Assembly (NCBI GenBank): GCA_002337145.1 | Contig: DDFK01000003.1 | Location: 124,001-188,000 of the forward strand | Source of the DNA: Chitinophagaceae bacterium UBA1930 | Lineage (GTDB): Bacteria > Bacteroidota > Bacteroidia > Chitinophagales > Chitinophagaceae | DNA: 64,000 bases | Reading direction: 5' to 3' | Shown: piece after piece, positions 23,488-32,505 of the stretch | Numbering within the stretch: the stretch's first letter is position 1 | Layout of the letters: every line of letters starts with the position of its first letter | Translations under genes and position numbers: made by a program | Notes under the pieces: model-generated | Told to the model about the DNA's origin: nothing | Database searches by the model: none | What the model saw: only the letters and a program-made list of their open reading frames with translations

Positions 23488-25038
23488 TTATTCTAATACA
23501 AAAGTAATACCCTGCTCTAAAGTACGTCTTTCACCAGTTGAACTCACTACTTTAATATTGTCTATAATGATTGCTGTACCAGACTGGCAACGGTTGATCC
23601 ATGTTCTAACTTGGCCACCAAAAGCATTAGAGTTTACATCATCTCCTTCACCTTTTTCCTCAAAACCAGGTCCGGTGAAATAAATTCTATAAGCTTCAAC
23701 AGTCCATTTCAGGTCGCCAAAGATAAAGTCCCCCATAGAAGCATTGATACCCTGAGCTGCTTTAAACTTAGCAACTGCCATATCACCACCTGCTGAACCG
23801 TTTACTTTAGGTATTGGTGGCGGAACCCTGCGAATTGGGATAGTAAACTCTTGCTTATTTTTTCCATCGCTCGCTATTACTTTAGCAGGACCTGGTTGGC
23901 TACATTTTACAATATATAATCCACCGCCTTTAGGAATTGTTTCGATACCCGGACCTTCAATGCTCAAAGATATTTTTTCTGCACCACCGCTACCGGTAAC
24001 ACTGATTTCGTTTTCTAGACCACCAGCGTAAAATACCCTGGTTTTATCAGTAGAAACTGTTAATCCTGATTGTTGACCTACAGTGTACTCAATTTCTTTT
24101 GTAACAGATGCATCTTTACCAGTATTTGGATCCTTGTAGCTTACTACAACAGTCTTTTTGTATTTACCTGGTACAGATTCAGCTTTGCCTTTATACTCAT
24201 AGATACCTACATCAGTAGTTGGAGTTGTTCCACTTCCATTTACAGTAATTGTAGGAAGTGCTTTGCTACTGAAAGAACCGATACCTGCAGTTATCACTAA
24301 ATCTTCACCTGGCATCAGATAAGTTGAATTAGCTGCCGCGATTGCCTTAAATTGGTCATAAGTGATTTCAACTTCACCAACTTTTTTGTGACAGAATTCC
24401 ACAACCTGTGCTTCGCTATTCCTAACATCATTCTGGAATTTACTCAAAATAGTCAATGCAGCGATTGCAGGTGTCATGTGAAAATAAGCCTCTTCCCATT
24501 TATGCAGTTCCTTGTTTTGTGTAATTGGAACAGATAAATCCATAGGTAGAGTTTTCGAAAATTCAGCAGCGATATCTGGATGAATTTTCAATAGCCTGTC
24601 CCTAAAATCCTGTAATCTTTTCAATAATTCAGGTCCTTTTTTCTTTTGTTCAACAAAAAGCCTTGTAGCTGCATCTAGGTTATCTGCTTTAAAGTTTACA
24701 GAGTCAGTAGGGGTTTTTGCACCAGCTTCTACAATTAATTCATTTTTTAAAGACTCGATATAAGTATAAGTATCGTCTGCCAATTTTTTCGCCTGAAGTG
24801 CTAAAGGTTGCCATTCCTGGGCCTTAGCCGCTTTTGTAGGATCCTTTAGTTTTTCTTCAAACGATTTGAATATTTGATTGTTTTTTAGTTCAATCGCATC
24901 ACTCGAATGCTCCAAACTTCTTTTTACCGTTTTAAAGGCGTTCAGGATTTCTGATGATACATTCAGTGCCAACATTGCTGTTAACACCAAATACATCACG
25001 TTAATCATCTTCTGCCGTGGCTCTTTAGGTAGTGCCAT
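23488..25038 (-). CDS. gldM: Gliding motility / type IX secretion motor protein GldM (PorM)
   Basis: GldM spans the periplasm, and with GldL it forms the proton-driven motor that powers type IX secretion and gliding. The 516 residues start ALPKEPRQKMINVMYLVLTAMLALNVSSEIL, the single membrane helix with the conserved Arg just before it. A long helical and then beta-rich periplasmic part follows (the D1-D4 domains in known GldM structures). Start and length fit the family. It lies between gldL and gldN with short gaps and is transcribed from the gldK promoter. Confidence 0.96.
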   Translation of the reverse strand: MALPKEPRQKMINVMYLVLTAMLALNVSSEILNAFKTVKRSLEHSSDAIELKNNQIFKSFEEKLKDPTKAAKAQEWQPLALQAKKLADDTYTYIESLKNELIVEAGAKTPTDSVNFKADNLDAATRLFVEQKKKGPELLKRLQDFRDRLLKIHPDIAAEFSKTLPMDLSVPITQNKELHKWEEAYFHMTPAIAALTILSKFQNDVRNSEAQVVEFCHKKVGEVEITYDQFKAIAAANSTYLMPGEDLVITAGIGSFSSKALPTITVNGSGTTPTTDVGIYEYKGKAESVPGKYKKTVVVSYKDPNTGKDASVTKEIEYTVGQQSGLTVSTDKTRVFYAGGLENEISVTGSGGAEKISLSIEGPGIETIPKGGGLYIVKCSQPGPAKVIASDGKNKQEFTIPIRRVPPPIPKVNGSAGGDMAVAKFKAAQGINASMGDFIFGDLKWTVEAYRIYFTGPGFEEKGEGDDVNSNAFGGQVRTWINRCQSGTAIIIDNIKVVSSTGERRTLEQGITFVLE

Positions 25039-25101
25039 GTTGTATTTTTATTTATATACTATTAAAGAAATAGGGTTAAGTTTTACAGAGAATCATTAAA
25101 A

Positions 25102-25851
25102 TTATCTGCCTTGCATAGCAGTAAGCATGTTGCCGTAAACGCTATTCAATTTGCTCAGGTTAGTTGCCAAGGCAGCAATTTGTTCTTTTGCTTTTACTGC
25201 ATCGTCAGCAGTACTGTTCATAGCAGCAGAAGCCTGGGCCAATTTACCATAGAAGCCATTCAATGCTTTTAGGTGGTTGTTGCTTTCTTGCAATTCCAAT
25301 TCGTAAATAGTATTTAAAGAAGATAGGTTTTTGGTTAACACCTGAACCTGACCATGAAACTGTTTTGTGCTTTCAGAGGCATCGTTAAAAGAAGCCATAG
25401 AAGCAGTAGCCTGGTTAACAGCACCGGCAACATTACCCAATGCAGTAGCAGCTTCTTTTGTTTTTGAAGTGAAGTCGCCAGTAGATTTAACCACATCGCT
25501 GATTTCGCCCATTTTTTCTACAGTGGTACCCAGTTTTTGGAAACCAGAGCTTAATTTAGAAAGGTTGGCTGGAGTGATATCAGCTTCGCCCAACATTTTT
25601 TCCATGGATTTCAAAGCAGGGTTGCCTGATTCAACGCTTGGTTCAGTAGAATCTGAATGTGCATCGGGAGGAGGCAATATTGCATATACCAAGAAGATAC
25701 CTGCCTCGATTAACAGACCGATTGGTAGCATATATTCAGAGCCTGGATAGTGTTGAATTTTAAACAATGCACCCACAATTACGATTGCCGCACCTGTACA
25801 AACTACTACATTTAGTAACCTGTTCACAAATGGAGAAACACCTGCTGCCAT
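25102..25851 (-). CDS. gldL: Gliding motility / type IX secretion motor protein GldL (PorL)
   Basis: GldL is the stator-like membrane partner of GldM. It has 249 residues. Two membrane helices lie in the first 60 residues (LNVVVCTGAAIVIVGALFKI and MLPIGLLIEAGIFLVYAILP). The second contains Glu49, the position of the proton-path glutamate known from Flavobacterium johnsoniae GldL. The rest is a long cytoplasmic coiled-coil region rich in Ala, Ser, Lys and Leu. Upstream of the ATG lies a short heptamer-like array (TTTAGTT units, about 25857-25879). Confidence 0.96.
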   Translation of the reverse strand: MAAGVSPFVNRLLNVVVCTGAAIVIVGALFKIQHYPGSEYMLPIGLLIEAGIFLVYAILPPPDAHSDSTEPSVESGNPALKSMEKMLGEADITPANLSKLSSGFQKLGTTVEKMGEISDVVKSTGDFTSKTKEAATALGNVAGAVNQATASMASFNDASESTKQFHGQVQVLTKNLSSLNTIYELELQESNNHLKALNGFYGKLAQASAAMNSTADDAVKAKEQIAALATNLSKLNSVYGNMLTAMQGR

Positions 25852-25975
25852 AAAATTTAGTTTTTAGTTTTTAGAAAGTTTGGTTTATGATAATAAAAGT
25901 CACTAACGTTTTTTTAAACGAAGTTGATTTGAATAAGCGAGTCCTAAAATTGTTTTCTATAAGCTTGTAATCCGT

Positions 25976-27268
25976 TTATTTTTTCATACGGGGAGCCAAA
26001 TCAATTACACAACGGAAACCGATATACGATTTTGCTGTGTCTTGGTATTCAAAGGATCTTGTACCAGTTTGCAGATAATAACCTACATCTTTCCAGCTAC
26101 CGCCCCTAACTACTTTACGTTTCATTCTTGGAGGGTCGTTATCAACTGCGTCGTAACGAATATCTGGGTTGAAGTCGGCCACTAAATTGGTAGCACCTTC
26201 ATAGAAGTAAGATTCTGTCCATTCTGCAACGTTACCGGCCATGTTGTATAAACCGTAATCGTTAGGCCAATAGGCATCGGCCCTAACAGTGTAGAAACCG
26301 CCATCTTCGGCGTAGTTACCACGGCCTGGTTTAAAGTTGGCAAGTAAACAACCTTTCTTGTTCCTTAAATAGTAGTTACCCCAAGGGAACATTGAGTTTG
26401 TCCTTCCACCACGTGCTGCATATTCCCATTCAGCCTCACTAGGAAGACGGAAATCGCTTTCAACAGCTCTCTTTTTCTTTTCCAAGAAACTATTTTGGAA
26501 GTGTGTTCTCCAATGGCAGAATGCCACCGCCTGTTTCCAGTTAACACCAACTACAGGGTAGTTTCCAAAACTTGGGTGTGAGAAATATCTTTTAGACATT
26601 GGTTCGTTGTACGAATAAGAGAAGTCTCTCATCCAAACCAAGGTATCCGGATAAATTTTTGCATCGAACCTTCTGATAAATGTTTTGCGGGGAGCATCTT
26701 TGTTCTCAATCTTAGCAGCTTCTTTCATATCGAAGTATTCGATATGATAAACGATCTTTCTTGGGTCTACTTCTGCTTTTCCATAAAGCCTGTCCGGAGC
26801 GTCAATCATCAACTTGTTACCAAGTTTTTCCAGGTTGCTGGCATCATATTTAATAGTAGCAGCTTTTTTCCAGTCAATTGCCACGGCGGAGTCACCACCT
26901 GTATTACCCTTCTGTTGCAATACAAATCCCATTTCTTTGGCAGCAATGGAATCCCTGGTCCAAAGTACAAATTGCCTATACTCGTTATTGGTAATTTCGG
27001 TTGCATCCATCCAGAAACCATTGATGGAAACCTGTTTGTTACGTGCAGTAAAGCTGAAGTTTACATCTTCATCACTTGGCCCCATGTGGAATGTTCCAGG
27101 TGGTACATATACCATTTTTAAAGGGCGGCCCATACCTGGCTTTGCAGAGGGTGCAACACCATGCAACTGTCCATCATCAGGCATGCCTTTTACTTTGCCT
27201 TTTTTGTTACATGCCACCATACTAACTAGTAAAGCTGGCAACAAGATTACACTAAAACGATATCTCAT
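25976..27268 (-). CDS. gldK: Gliding motility / type IX secretion lipoprotein GldK (PorK)
   Basis: GldK is the outer-membrane lipoprotein that forms the T9SS ring with GldN. I chose the ATG at 27268 (MRYRFSVILLPALLVSMVAC), which gives a lipoprotein signal with Cys at about residue 20. An earlier in-frame start at 27325 overlaps the promoter. The rest is a formylglycine-generating-enzyme/SUMF1-type fold with VPPGTFHMGPSDED, NEYRQFVLW, FRLPSEAEWEYAARGG, YNMAGNVAEW and VVRGGSWKD, ending GFRCVIDL. The protein is structural in this system rather than an active FGE. It is the first gene of gldKLMN. Confidence 0.96.
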   Translation of the reverse strand: MRYRFSVILLPALLVSMVACNKKGKVKGMPDDGQLHGVAPSAKPGMGRPLKMVYVPPGTFHMGPSDEDVNFSFTARNKQVSINGFWMDATEITNNEYRQFVLWTRDSIAAKEMGFVLQQKGNTGGDSAVAIDWKKAATIKYDASNLEKLGNKLMIDAPDRLYGKAEVDPRKIVYHIEYFDMKEAAKIENKDAPRKTFIRRFDAKIYPDTLVWMRDFSYSYNEPMSKRYFSHPSFGNYPVVGVNWKQAVAFCHWRTHFQNSFLEKKKRAVESDFRLPSEAEWEYAARGGRTNSMFPWGNYYLRNKKGCLLANFKPGRGNYAEDGGFYTVRADAYWPNDYGLYNMAGNVAEWTESYFYEGATNLVADFNPDIRYDAVDNDPPRMKRKVVRGGSWKDVGYYLQTGTRSFEYQDTAKSYIGFRCVIDLAPRMKK

Positions 27269-27295
27269 CTTACTAAAATGATTGAAGGGTAGTGA

Positions 27296-27326
27296 CAAAT
27301 ATATTGAAATAAGCTTCCTCACCAAA
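27296..27326 (-). promoter_or_regulatory. gldKLMN promoter
   Basis: Read on the minus strand, TTTG (27326-27323) is followed after exactly 19 bases by TATATTTG (27303-27296). This is a full match to the Bacteroidota TTTG-N19-TANNTTTG consensus. Transcription should begin near 27290, giving a leader of about 20 bases before the gldK ATG at 27268. Confidence 0.7.
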
Positions 27327-27464
27327 CGATTCTTTTAAAAAATCGGTTATTAAACAGAAAATTAATAACGCCAACTTATTTAAACTTATTGTTTAGTGCT
27401 TTTTCGAAAGTAGAATTTAACCCAATAATCATTTTTTGAAAATGAAAGATAAATAAGCTCTATG

Positions 27465-29507
27465 TTACATATTTGCTAAAAACCTTTCCAAATCAAATTC
27501 CACCTCTTTGCAAACATAATCCCTACATAGATAGTAACCAATACCACTTGCTGGTGATTTGTGTTGCAACATAGGGAAATTCTGGTTGCCTGAAAAAGAA
27601 AACTGGATGATTTTATTGGGCAGGTATGCGTTTAAAATAATTGGTAACGTTTGCGTAAAATCTTTCCCTACAACTGCAATTTCATTGATGCCTGCCACTG
27701 TTTGCTGAACGAAGGAAGCCCATACACCAAAGGAGGTTGGGTACCTCACAATGGCATTGCCCAGTGATTCTACCATTTTCTGAGCCTGCAATAGCCACTC
27801 ATTCCTATCAAATATAACCGAAAGATAATGCAGGTTTAAGGCCATTACTGCATTTCCACTTGGCGTGGCCCCATCATACACTTCCTTCTTACGTACAATT
27901 ACATCTGTCTGGTTTTGATGGGTATAGAAATAATAACCGGTACCGTCTTCACTAAAATTTTCACTCAGAAACTCAACTATTTCCTTTGCACGCAACAAAT
28001 AGGTTTCGCTGCCTGTAATCTCCTGCAAGCATATATATGCCCGAATTAGGCATGCATAATCGTCAAGGAAAGCCCCTATTTTGGCCTGCCCTTTCTTGTA
28101 GGTATGAAACCAACTGCCATTGCTACCCATCATCCGTTGTTCCAAAAAGCCCATATTGTCAATAGCAAGCTGATGGTATAATATATTCCCAGTAGCCGCA
28201 AAAGCTTTGCTGCAGGCTATATTCATCATTGCATTCCAACCCAGCAGGATTTTATCATCTAATAATGGACGTACCCGGTAGCTACGTGCATCCAGCAATA
28301 TTTCTCTGCTTTTTTGCAATGATTGCCTTAGTTGCCCTATGTCCAGCCCTTTGTTTTCAGCAATACGCTCAACTGTTTCTGTAATCCATAATATGTTGGT
28401 GTGCTCCCAGTTGCCTGTCTCCGAAACATTGTACACTTCACAAAACAATGGGGCATCGGCACCCAATAGATCCTCAATTTCCTGTTTGCTCCACGTATAG
28501 AACTTGCCTTCCACACCCTCACTATCGGCATCCAAAGCACTATAAAAACCATATTCCCCACTCAGCATCTCACGCTGAATGAACTGCATGGTATGGTTGA
28601 TAGTATCGGCGTATAGTTGCTTTTGGGTTAGCTGATAGGCTTCGCTCAACACTTCAATCAACAAGGCATTGTCGTACAGCATTTTTTCAAAGTGCGGGGC
28701 CAGCCATTTGGCATCTGTACTGTAACGGGCAAAACCGCCACCAATTTGGTCATAAATGCCACCGTAAATCATTTTATCCAAACTCAACAATGCCTGTTCC
28801 AAAGCCCTTTTGTCTTTTGTAAAATGATAATGCCGCAATAAAAACTGGATGGAGAAAACCTGTGGAAACTTGGGGGCATTACCAAAACCGCCCCATTCCT
28901 TATCTGCCTGTTTCAATATGTTTTCGGCAACTGTATCTACATTTTCTTGCGTAAATACAGATGCAGGTTCTTTGTCTTTTGGCCTTGCAAAACCAAACGA
29001 ATTGGCATTGTTCAAATGTGCCACCATATTCTCTGCTTGGCTTTCAATCTCATGCTTCCGTTCGGTATAGGCGGTGTGGATACTCTCCAAAATATCTGTC
29101 CAGCTATTCCTGTTATAGGCTTTTACCGGCGGGAAGTAAGTGCCACCAAAAAACGGTTTCCCTTCCGGCGTAAGAAAAACATTCAATGGCCACCCCCCAC
29201 TGCCGGTCATTGCCTGCACTGCATCCATATAGATATGGTCAATATCTGGCCGCTCTTCCCTGTCAATTTTGATATTTACAAAATAGGCATTCATTATTTT
29301 AGCTGTTGCCTCGTTTTCAAAGCTTTCCCTTTCCATTACATGGCACCAATGGCAGGCGGCATAACCAATGCTTACAAGTATGGGCTTGTCTTCCCTTTTT
29401 GCCAATTCAAGGGCCTCTTGTCCCCAAGGGTGCCAATTAACCGGGTTATGTGCATGCTGCAACAGGTATGGCGATGTTTCGTGGATGAGTTTATTGGTAT
29501 GCTCCAT
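27465..29507 (-). CDS. DUF255 thioredoxin-domain protein (YyaL/SPATA20 family)
   Basis: The ATG at 29507 (MEHTNKLIHETSPYLLQHAHNPVNWHPWG) gives the family's standard N-terminus. The longer frame from 29552 reads through the upstream terminator. The 680 residues comprise a thioredoxin-like DUF255 domain with the CHWCHVME motif (about 48-55) and DREERPDID, followed by an (alpha/alpha)6 barrel related to N-acylglucosamine 2-epimerases (QIGGGFARYSTDAKWLAPHFEKMLYDN). The family is widespread but its reaction is not established. It is monocistronic or the last gene after hemD. Confidence 0.92.
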   Translation of the reverse strand: MEHTNKLIHETSPYLLQHAHNPVNWHPWGQEALELAKREDKPILVSIGYAACHWCHVMERESFENEATAKIMNAYFVNIKIDREERPDIDHIYMDAVQAMTGSGGWPLNVFLTPEGKPFFGGTYFPPVKAYNRNSWTDILESIHTAYTERKHEIESQAENMVAHLNNANSFGFARPKDKEPASVFTQENVDTVAENILKQADKEWGGFGNAPKFPQVFSIQFLLRHYHFTKDKRALEQALLSLDKMIYGGIYDQIGGGFARYSTDAKWLAPHFEKMLYDNALLIEVLSEAYQLTQKQLYADTINHTMQFIQREMLSGEYGFYSALDADSEGVEGKFYTWSKQEIEDLLGADAPLFCEVYNVSETGNWEHTNILWITETVERIAENKGLDIGQLRQSLQKSREILLDARSYRVRPLLDDKILLGWNAMMNIACSKAFAATGNILYHQLAIDNMGFLEQRMMGSNGSWFHTYKKGQAKIGAFLDDYACLIRAYICLQEITGSETYLLRAKEIVEFLSENFSEDGTGYYFYTHQNQTDVIVRKKEVYDGATPSGNAVMALNLHYLSVIFDRNEWLLQAQKMVESLGNAIVRYPTSFGVWASFVQQTVAGINEIAVVGKDFTQTLPIILNAYLPNKIIQFSFSGNQNFPMLQHKSPASGIGYYLCRDYVCKEVEFDLERFLANM

Positions 29508-29523
29508 AGTACAAGGTTTTGCC

Positions 29524-29563
29524 AAATAAAAATAGCCCGCTTGACTAAACAAAACGGGCTAGC
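29524..29563 (-). terminator. Terminator after hemD (minus strand)
   Basis: On the minus strand TAGCCCG and CGGGCTA pair around a 15-base loop and are followed by TTTTTATTT. It lies between the hemD stop and the DUF255 ATG. Confidence 0.7.
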
Positions 29564-29581
29564 TGAATTTTATTTTCGTGC

Positions 29582-30376
29582 TTACTTTTTAATTATTGCT
29601 GCCAGGTATTTATCCAGTGCCGATACCATGCTTGGGGCAGCGGGTACTGGGGCTTTTATTTCCAATGCCAGGCCCGCATCTTCTACAGCTTTGGAAGTGT
29701 TGCTGCCAAACGCACCTATCACTGTTCCGTTCTGCTTAAAACCCGGTGCGTTGTCAAACAGGCTCTTTACGCCACTTGGTGTAAAAAAGCAAATAACATC
29801 GTATTCCTTTTTATTAAGCACTTCGGTAATATCATTACTTACTGTGCGGTACATAAATGCAAGGGCAAATTCGCATTTGTTGTTTTTTAGCCAGCCAACA
29901 ATTTCATTATCCTGTTGGTTCTCGCTACATACATACAGGAATTTTTCGTTTTCCTTATGCCTGTTCACTACATCAAACATGCTTTTATTGGTACCGTCTG
30001 CACCATAAAACACTTTACGCTTGCGGTAAAGAATAAATTTCTGGAGATATAGTGCAACCGCTTCTGTAATGCAGAAATACTTGGTATCCTGACCAATGGT
30101 TATTTTCATTTCTTCGCAGGTGCGGAAAAAATGGTCAATCGCATTTCTGCTGGTAAAAATCACAGCAGTAAAAGTTGCTATATCAATTTTTTGACGACGG
30201 AATTCACGTGCAGGGATACCTTCCAATTTAATAAAAGGTGTAAAAACAAGCTCTACCTGATACTTCCTTTCCAGATCGAAGTAAGGAGACTTTTCACTTT
30301 CGGGCCGTGGCTGTGAGATTAATATTCTCTTCGGTGACTTGGCAGTATTTGAACTTTTGGCTCCTGATTTTGCCAT
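29582..30376 (-). CDS. hemD: Uroporphyrinogen-III synthase
   Basis: HemD closes hydroxymethylbilane to uroporphyrinogen III in heme and siroheme synthesis. The protein has 264 residues. An N-terminal basic, Ser/Ala-rich tail of about 16 residues precedes ILISQPRPESEKSPYFDLE. Further typical segments are FTAVIFTSRNAIDHFF, YFCITEAVALYLQK and DVICFFTPSGVKSLF, followed by a final GAFGSNTSKAVEDAGL. Sequence conservation in this family is low, so the assignment rests on the order of segments. It follows the DUF4271 gene on the same strand by 32 bases, a pairing common in Bacteroidota. Confidence 0.88.
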   Translation of the reverse strand: MAKSGAKSSNTAKSPKRILISQPRPESEKSPYFDLERKYQVELVFTPFIKLEGIPAREFRRQKIDIATFTAVIFTSRNAIDHFFRTCEEMKITIGQDTKYFCITEAVALYLQKFILYRKRKVFYGADGTNKSMFDVVNRHKENEKFLYVCSENQQDNEIVGWLKNNKCEFALAFMYRTVSNDITEVLNKKEYDVICFFTPSGVKSLFDNAPGFKQNGTVIGAFGSNTSKAVEDAGLALEIKAPVPAAPSMVSALDKYLAAIIKK

Positions 30377-30408
30377 GCTATTTGAACTATGTTTTAATCT
30401 AAAAATGG

Positions 30409-31419
30409 TTACGGATGATACTCCACAAAATTGAACAGTACCTTGTACATGAGTAGCAATGGTAGTATCTCAATGGCACAAAGGTATAGAAAAAAATGTA
30501 AGGCATTCACCTTGAGGGTTGTACGAATTGTCCCCAAGCTTACCACATATCTATACAAAAACATAACGGCCACAACAATTAAAGCAACCGTAACTGCAAC
30601 CTGTACCAACGGCGTTGCCGAAAAAGCAAGCACCAACAAAAAGGGAATGAGTACGATACCAATAATCTTATTAATCAAAAAGATGATGAACAGGTACGTA
30701 TTTGCCGCCTCTTTTGCATTGAACACCCAACCCGAAAAAAGCAGGAACAGGTACTTTACCAGATAAATGGCAGCCAGCAAAATGGAACAATACAGCAACA
30801 GCCACCAAAAACCAATATGCAGCCAATGCTGGCGTTGTGCAATCAGGGTAATGAAGATACTTCCGCTGATAACAAACAATAGGTTCATTAAAAGCGAGGC
30901 GAGATTGTCCTGCAGCAACTGGTCCCTCGTCTGCTTCTGGCGGAAAGAAGTCTGGAAAAACAGGCTGAAAAGGTTCTGGAAATATTTGGGAAAGCTGATC
31001 CGTATAAATGCCACCAATGCAACCACGCCTGCAAGCAAGTAAAAAAGTGCATCGTTGGAATCTACCTTTCTTTCTTGCTGCATTTCAAAAACCGGCGTTT
31101 TGTTAAAAGGAATAAATGCATGATACATAATGGCCGCATAACTGGAAGTATCTTTTTTGGGTTGTGCAGGTTTTACCGGCACCACAACAGCCTTCTTGAG
31201 GGAATCCTGTTTCAAAGAATCGGTAAGGGCAACTGCCGCAATGGAATCCTTTATTTTCAGTGAATCGGTAACTGCCGGTTTGGGAATTACAGGTTTTGCA
31301 ACTGGTTTGGGCTTTACGGCTACCGGGGTATCCTGCTTTTTCCTAACAGTGGTATCTGTTTGGGCAAACAGTACAATGCCTATAACCAGAAAAAATGCTA
31401 TTGCACAAAAACGCTTCAA
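30409..31419 (-). CDS. DUF4271 membrane protein
   Basis: This integral membrane protein has about seven helices in its C-terminal 230 residues. They are preceded by a periplasmic linker rich in Pro, Lys, Val and Ala, and by a signal peptide. The start is uncertain. A TTG at 31419 gives a clean signal (KRFCAIAFFLVIGIVLFAQ), while the ATG at 31506 and earlier codons add an unlikely N-terminus. DUF4271 proteins occur in Bacteroidota next to hemD, and their function is unknown. The gene is divergent from the Spy-like gene. Confidence 0.82.
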   Translation of the reverse strand: MKRFCAIAFFLVIGIVLFAQTDTTVRKKQDTPVAVKPKPVAKPVIPKPAVTDSLKIKDSIAAVALTDSLKQDSLKKAVVVPVKPAQPKKDTSSYAAIMYHAFIPFNKTPVFEMQQERKVDSNDALFYLLAGVVALVAFIRISFPKYFQNLFSLFFQTSFRQKQTRDQLLQDNLASLLMNLLFVISGSIFITLIAQRQHWLHIGFWWLLLYCSILLAAIYLVKYLFLLFSGWVFNAKEAANTYLFIIFLINKIIGIVLIPFLLVLAFSATPLVQVAVTVALIVVAVMFLYRYVVSLGTIRTTLKVNALHFFLYLCAIEILPLLLMYKVLFNFVEYHP

Positions 31420-31620
31420 GTAATGCTTATTTGCTGCAAAAATAAAGGTTGAATGCTTTGCAAGCACCTTGTTTTGCACAACGACACAATAATTACCGAT
31501 AAACATTGACCATTGCACCTTTTGTTGTATTAAAATTCCATTTAACACAAGTTTTAATAGCCAGGTTAAACAAACAGCACCGTTCACTGTCATATGTGTG
31601 AACAATAAAAAAATAAAAAC

Positions 31621-32274
31621 ATGAAAAAAATAATGATCGCCGCATTCAGTATGCTATTCATGGTAGGTATGGCAAGTGCACAACAAGTAGCGGGCAACCA
31701 TGCCCCACAGCATAAAGTGCAAAAACACCACAAATGGCACAAACATCATCGCAAGGGAAAAATGGGCCACCACCTTGCATTGAACGAGGACCAAAAGAAG
31801 CAGGCAAAAACAATTGGGGAAAACTACCACAAACAGGTAGCCGCTTTGCAAAAGAACGACAACATTACCATGGGCGAATACCGCAAGCAGATGGCGGCTT
31901 TGCAAAATGACAGGAAAACAAAAATGCAAGGCCTGTTGACTACAGAGCAAAAAGCAAAAATTGCCGAAGGCAAACAAAAAATGCAGGAAAATGCCCAAGT
32001 AAGAAATGCAGCCCGTTTAGAAAGAATGAAAATTAACCTGGGCTTGAAAGATGACCAGATTGCCAAAATAAAAAAGCAGCAAGACGCTTTTAAAAACAAG
32101 GCCAAAGCCATTAGGGATAATGATGCATTGTCTCAAGAACAAAAAAGGACACAAATGCAGGCATTGGCAAAAGAACATAAAGACAGTTTCAGGAACATAC
32201 TGACCAAAGAGCAACAAGAAAAAATGGATAGCAAAAGAAAAGATTTCAGGGACAATAAAGCCGATGTGAAATAA
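31621..32274 (+). CDS. Spy/CpxP-like periplasmic protein, Lys/His/Gln-rich
   Basis: This 217-residue protein has a signal peptide ending MASAQ and then a His/Lys-rich stretch (HKVQKHHKWHKHHRKGKMGHH at about 30-50). The rest consists of helices with repeated LTxEQ-like motifs: LNEDQKKQAK, LLTTEQKAKI, LKDDQIAKIK and ILTKEQQEKM. This resembles the LTXXQ motif of the Spy/CpxP chaperones, which prevent aggregation in the periplasm. The His-rich part may bind metal. It is a single gene with its own terminator. Assignment to the exact Pfam family is tentative. Confidence 0.75.
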   Translation: MKKIMIAAFSMLFMVGMASAQQVAGNHAPQHKVQKHHKWHKHHRKGKMGHHLALNEDQKKQAKTIGENYHKQVAALQKNDNITMGEYRKQMAALQNDRKTKMQGLLTTEQKAKIAEGKQKMQENAQVRNAARLERMKINLGLKDDQIAKIKKQQDAFKNKAKAIRDNDALSQEQKRTQMQALAKEHKDSFRNILTKEQQEKMDSKRKDFRDNKADVK

Positions 32275-32300
32275 TGTGTTTCGGGTTGAGTGGTTTTGAA

Positions 32301-32330
32301 TGCTGGGCATTATATGCCCAGCATTTTTAT
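32301..32330 (+). terminator. Intrinsic terminator after the Spy-like gene
   Basis: TGCTGGGCAT and ATGCCCAGCA form a 10-bp stem around a TATA loop and are followed by TTTTTAT. Confidence 0.9.
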
Positions 32331-32392
32331 GCAATAACCCATCATCGCATGTAAGTTGTATTAGCTACCTGTTCAGTTATGTACACTGGCCA

Positions 32393-32440
32393 ATGGGTGC
32401 GACGCCACCGCAGCCCAAACCCTTGCAGCTGCTGGTTACA
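32393..32440 (+). repeat. 48-bp interspersed repeat, copy 2
   Basis: The copy begins ATGGGTGCGACGCCAC and ends GCTGGTTACA with the same 48-base length as the other copies. It lies 65 bases before the ATG of the next gene, a pseudouridine synthase. Confidence 0.75.
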
Positions 32441-32505
32441 AAGCCACTCCGCAATAGTTTCACTATCTTCGCTGCTCCCGTTGCAAAAACGGCAAACCAA
32501 ATTAT

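Noticed and set aside
28947..30008. Long plus-strand open frame (353 codons) across the DUF255 and hemD genes
   Set aside because: It is antisense to two well-supported genes and crosses the hemD terminator. Its translation is low-quality and Cys/Phe/His-rich, with no family similarity.
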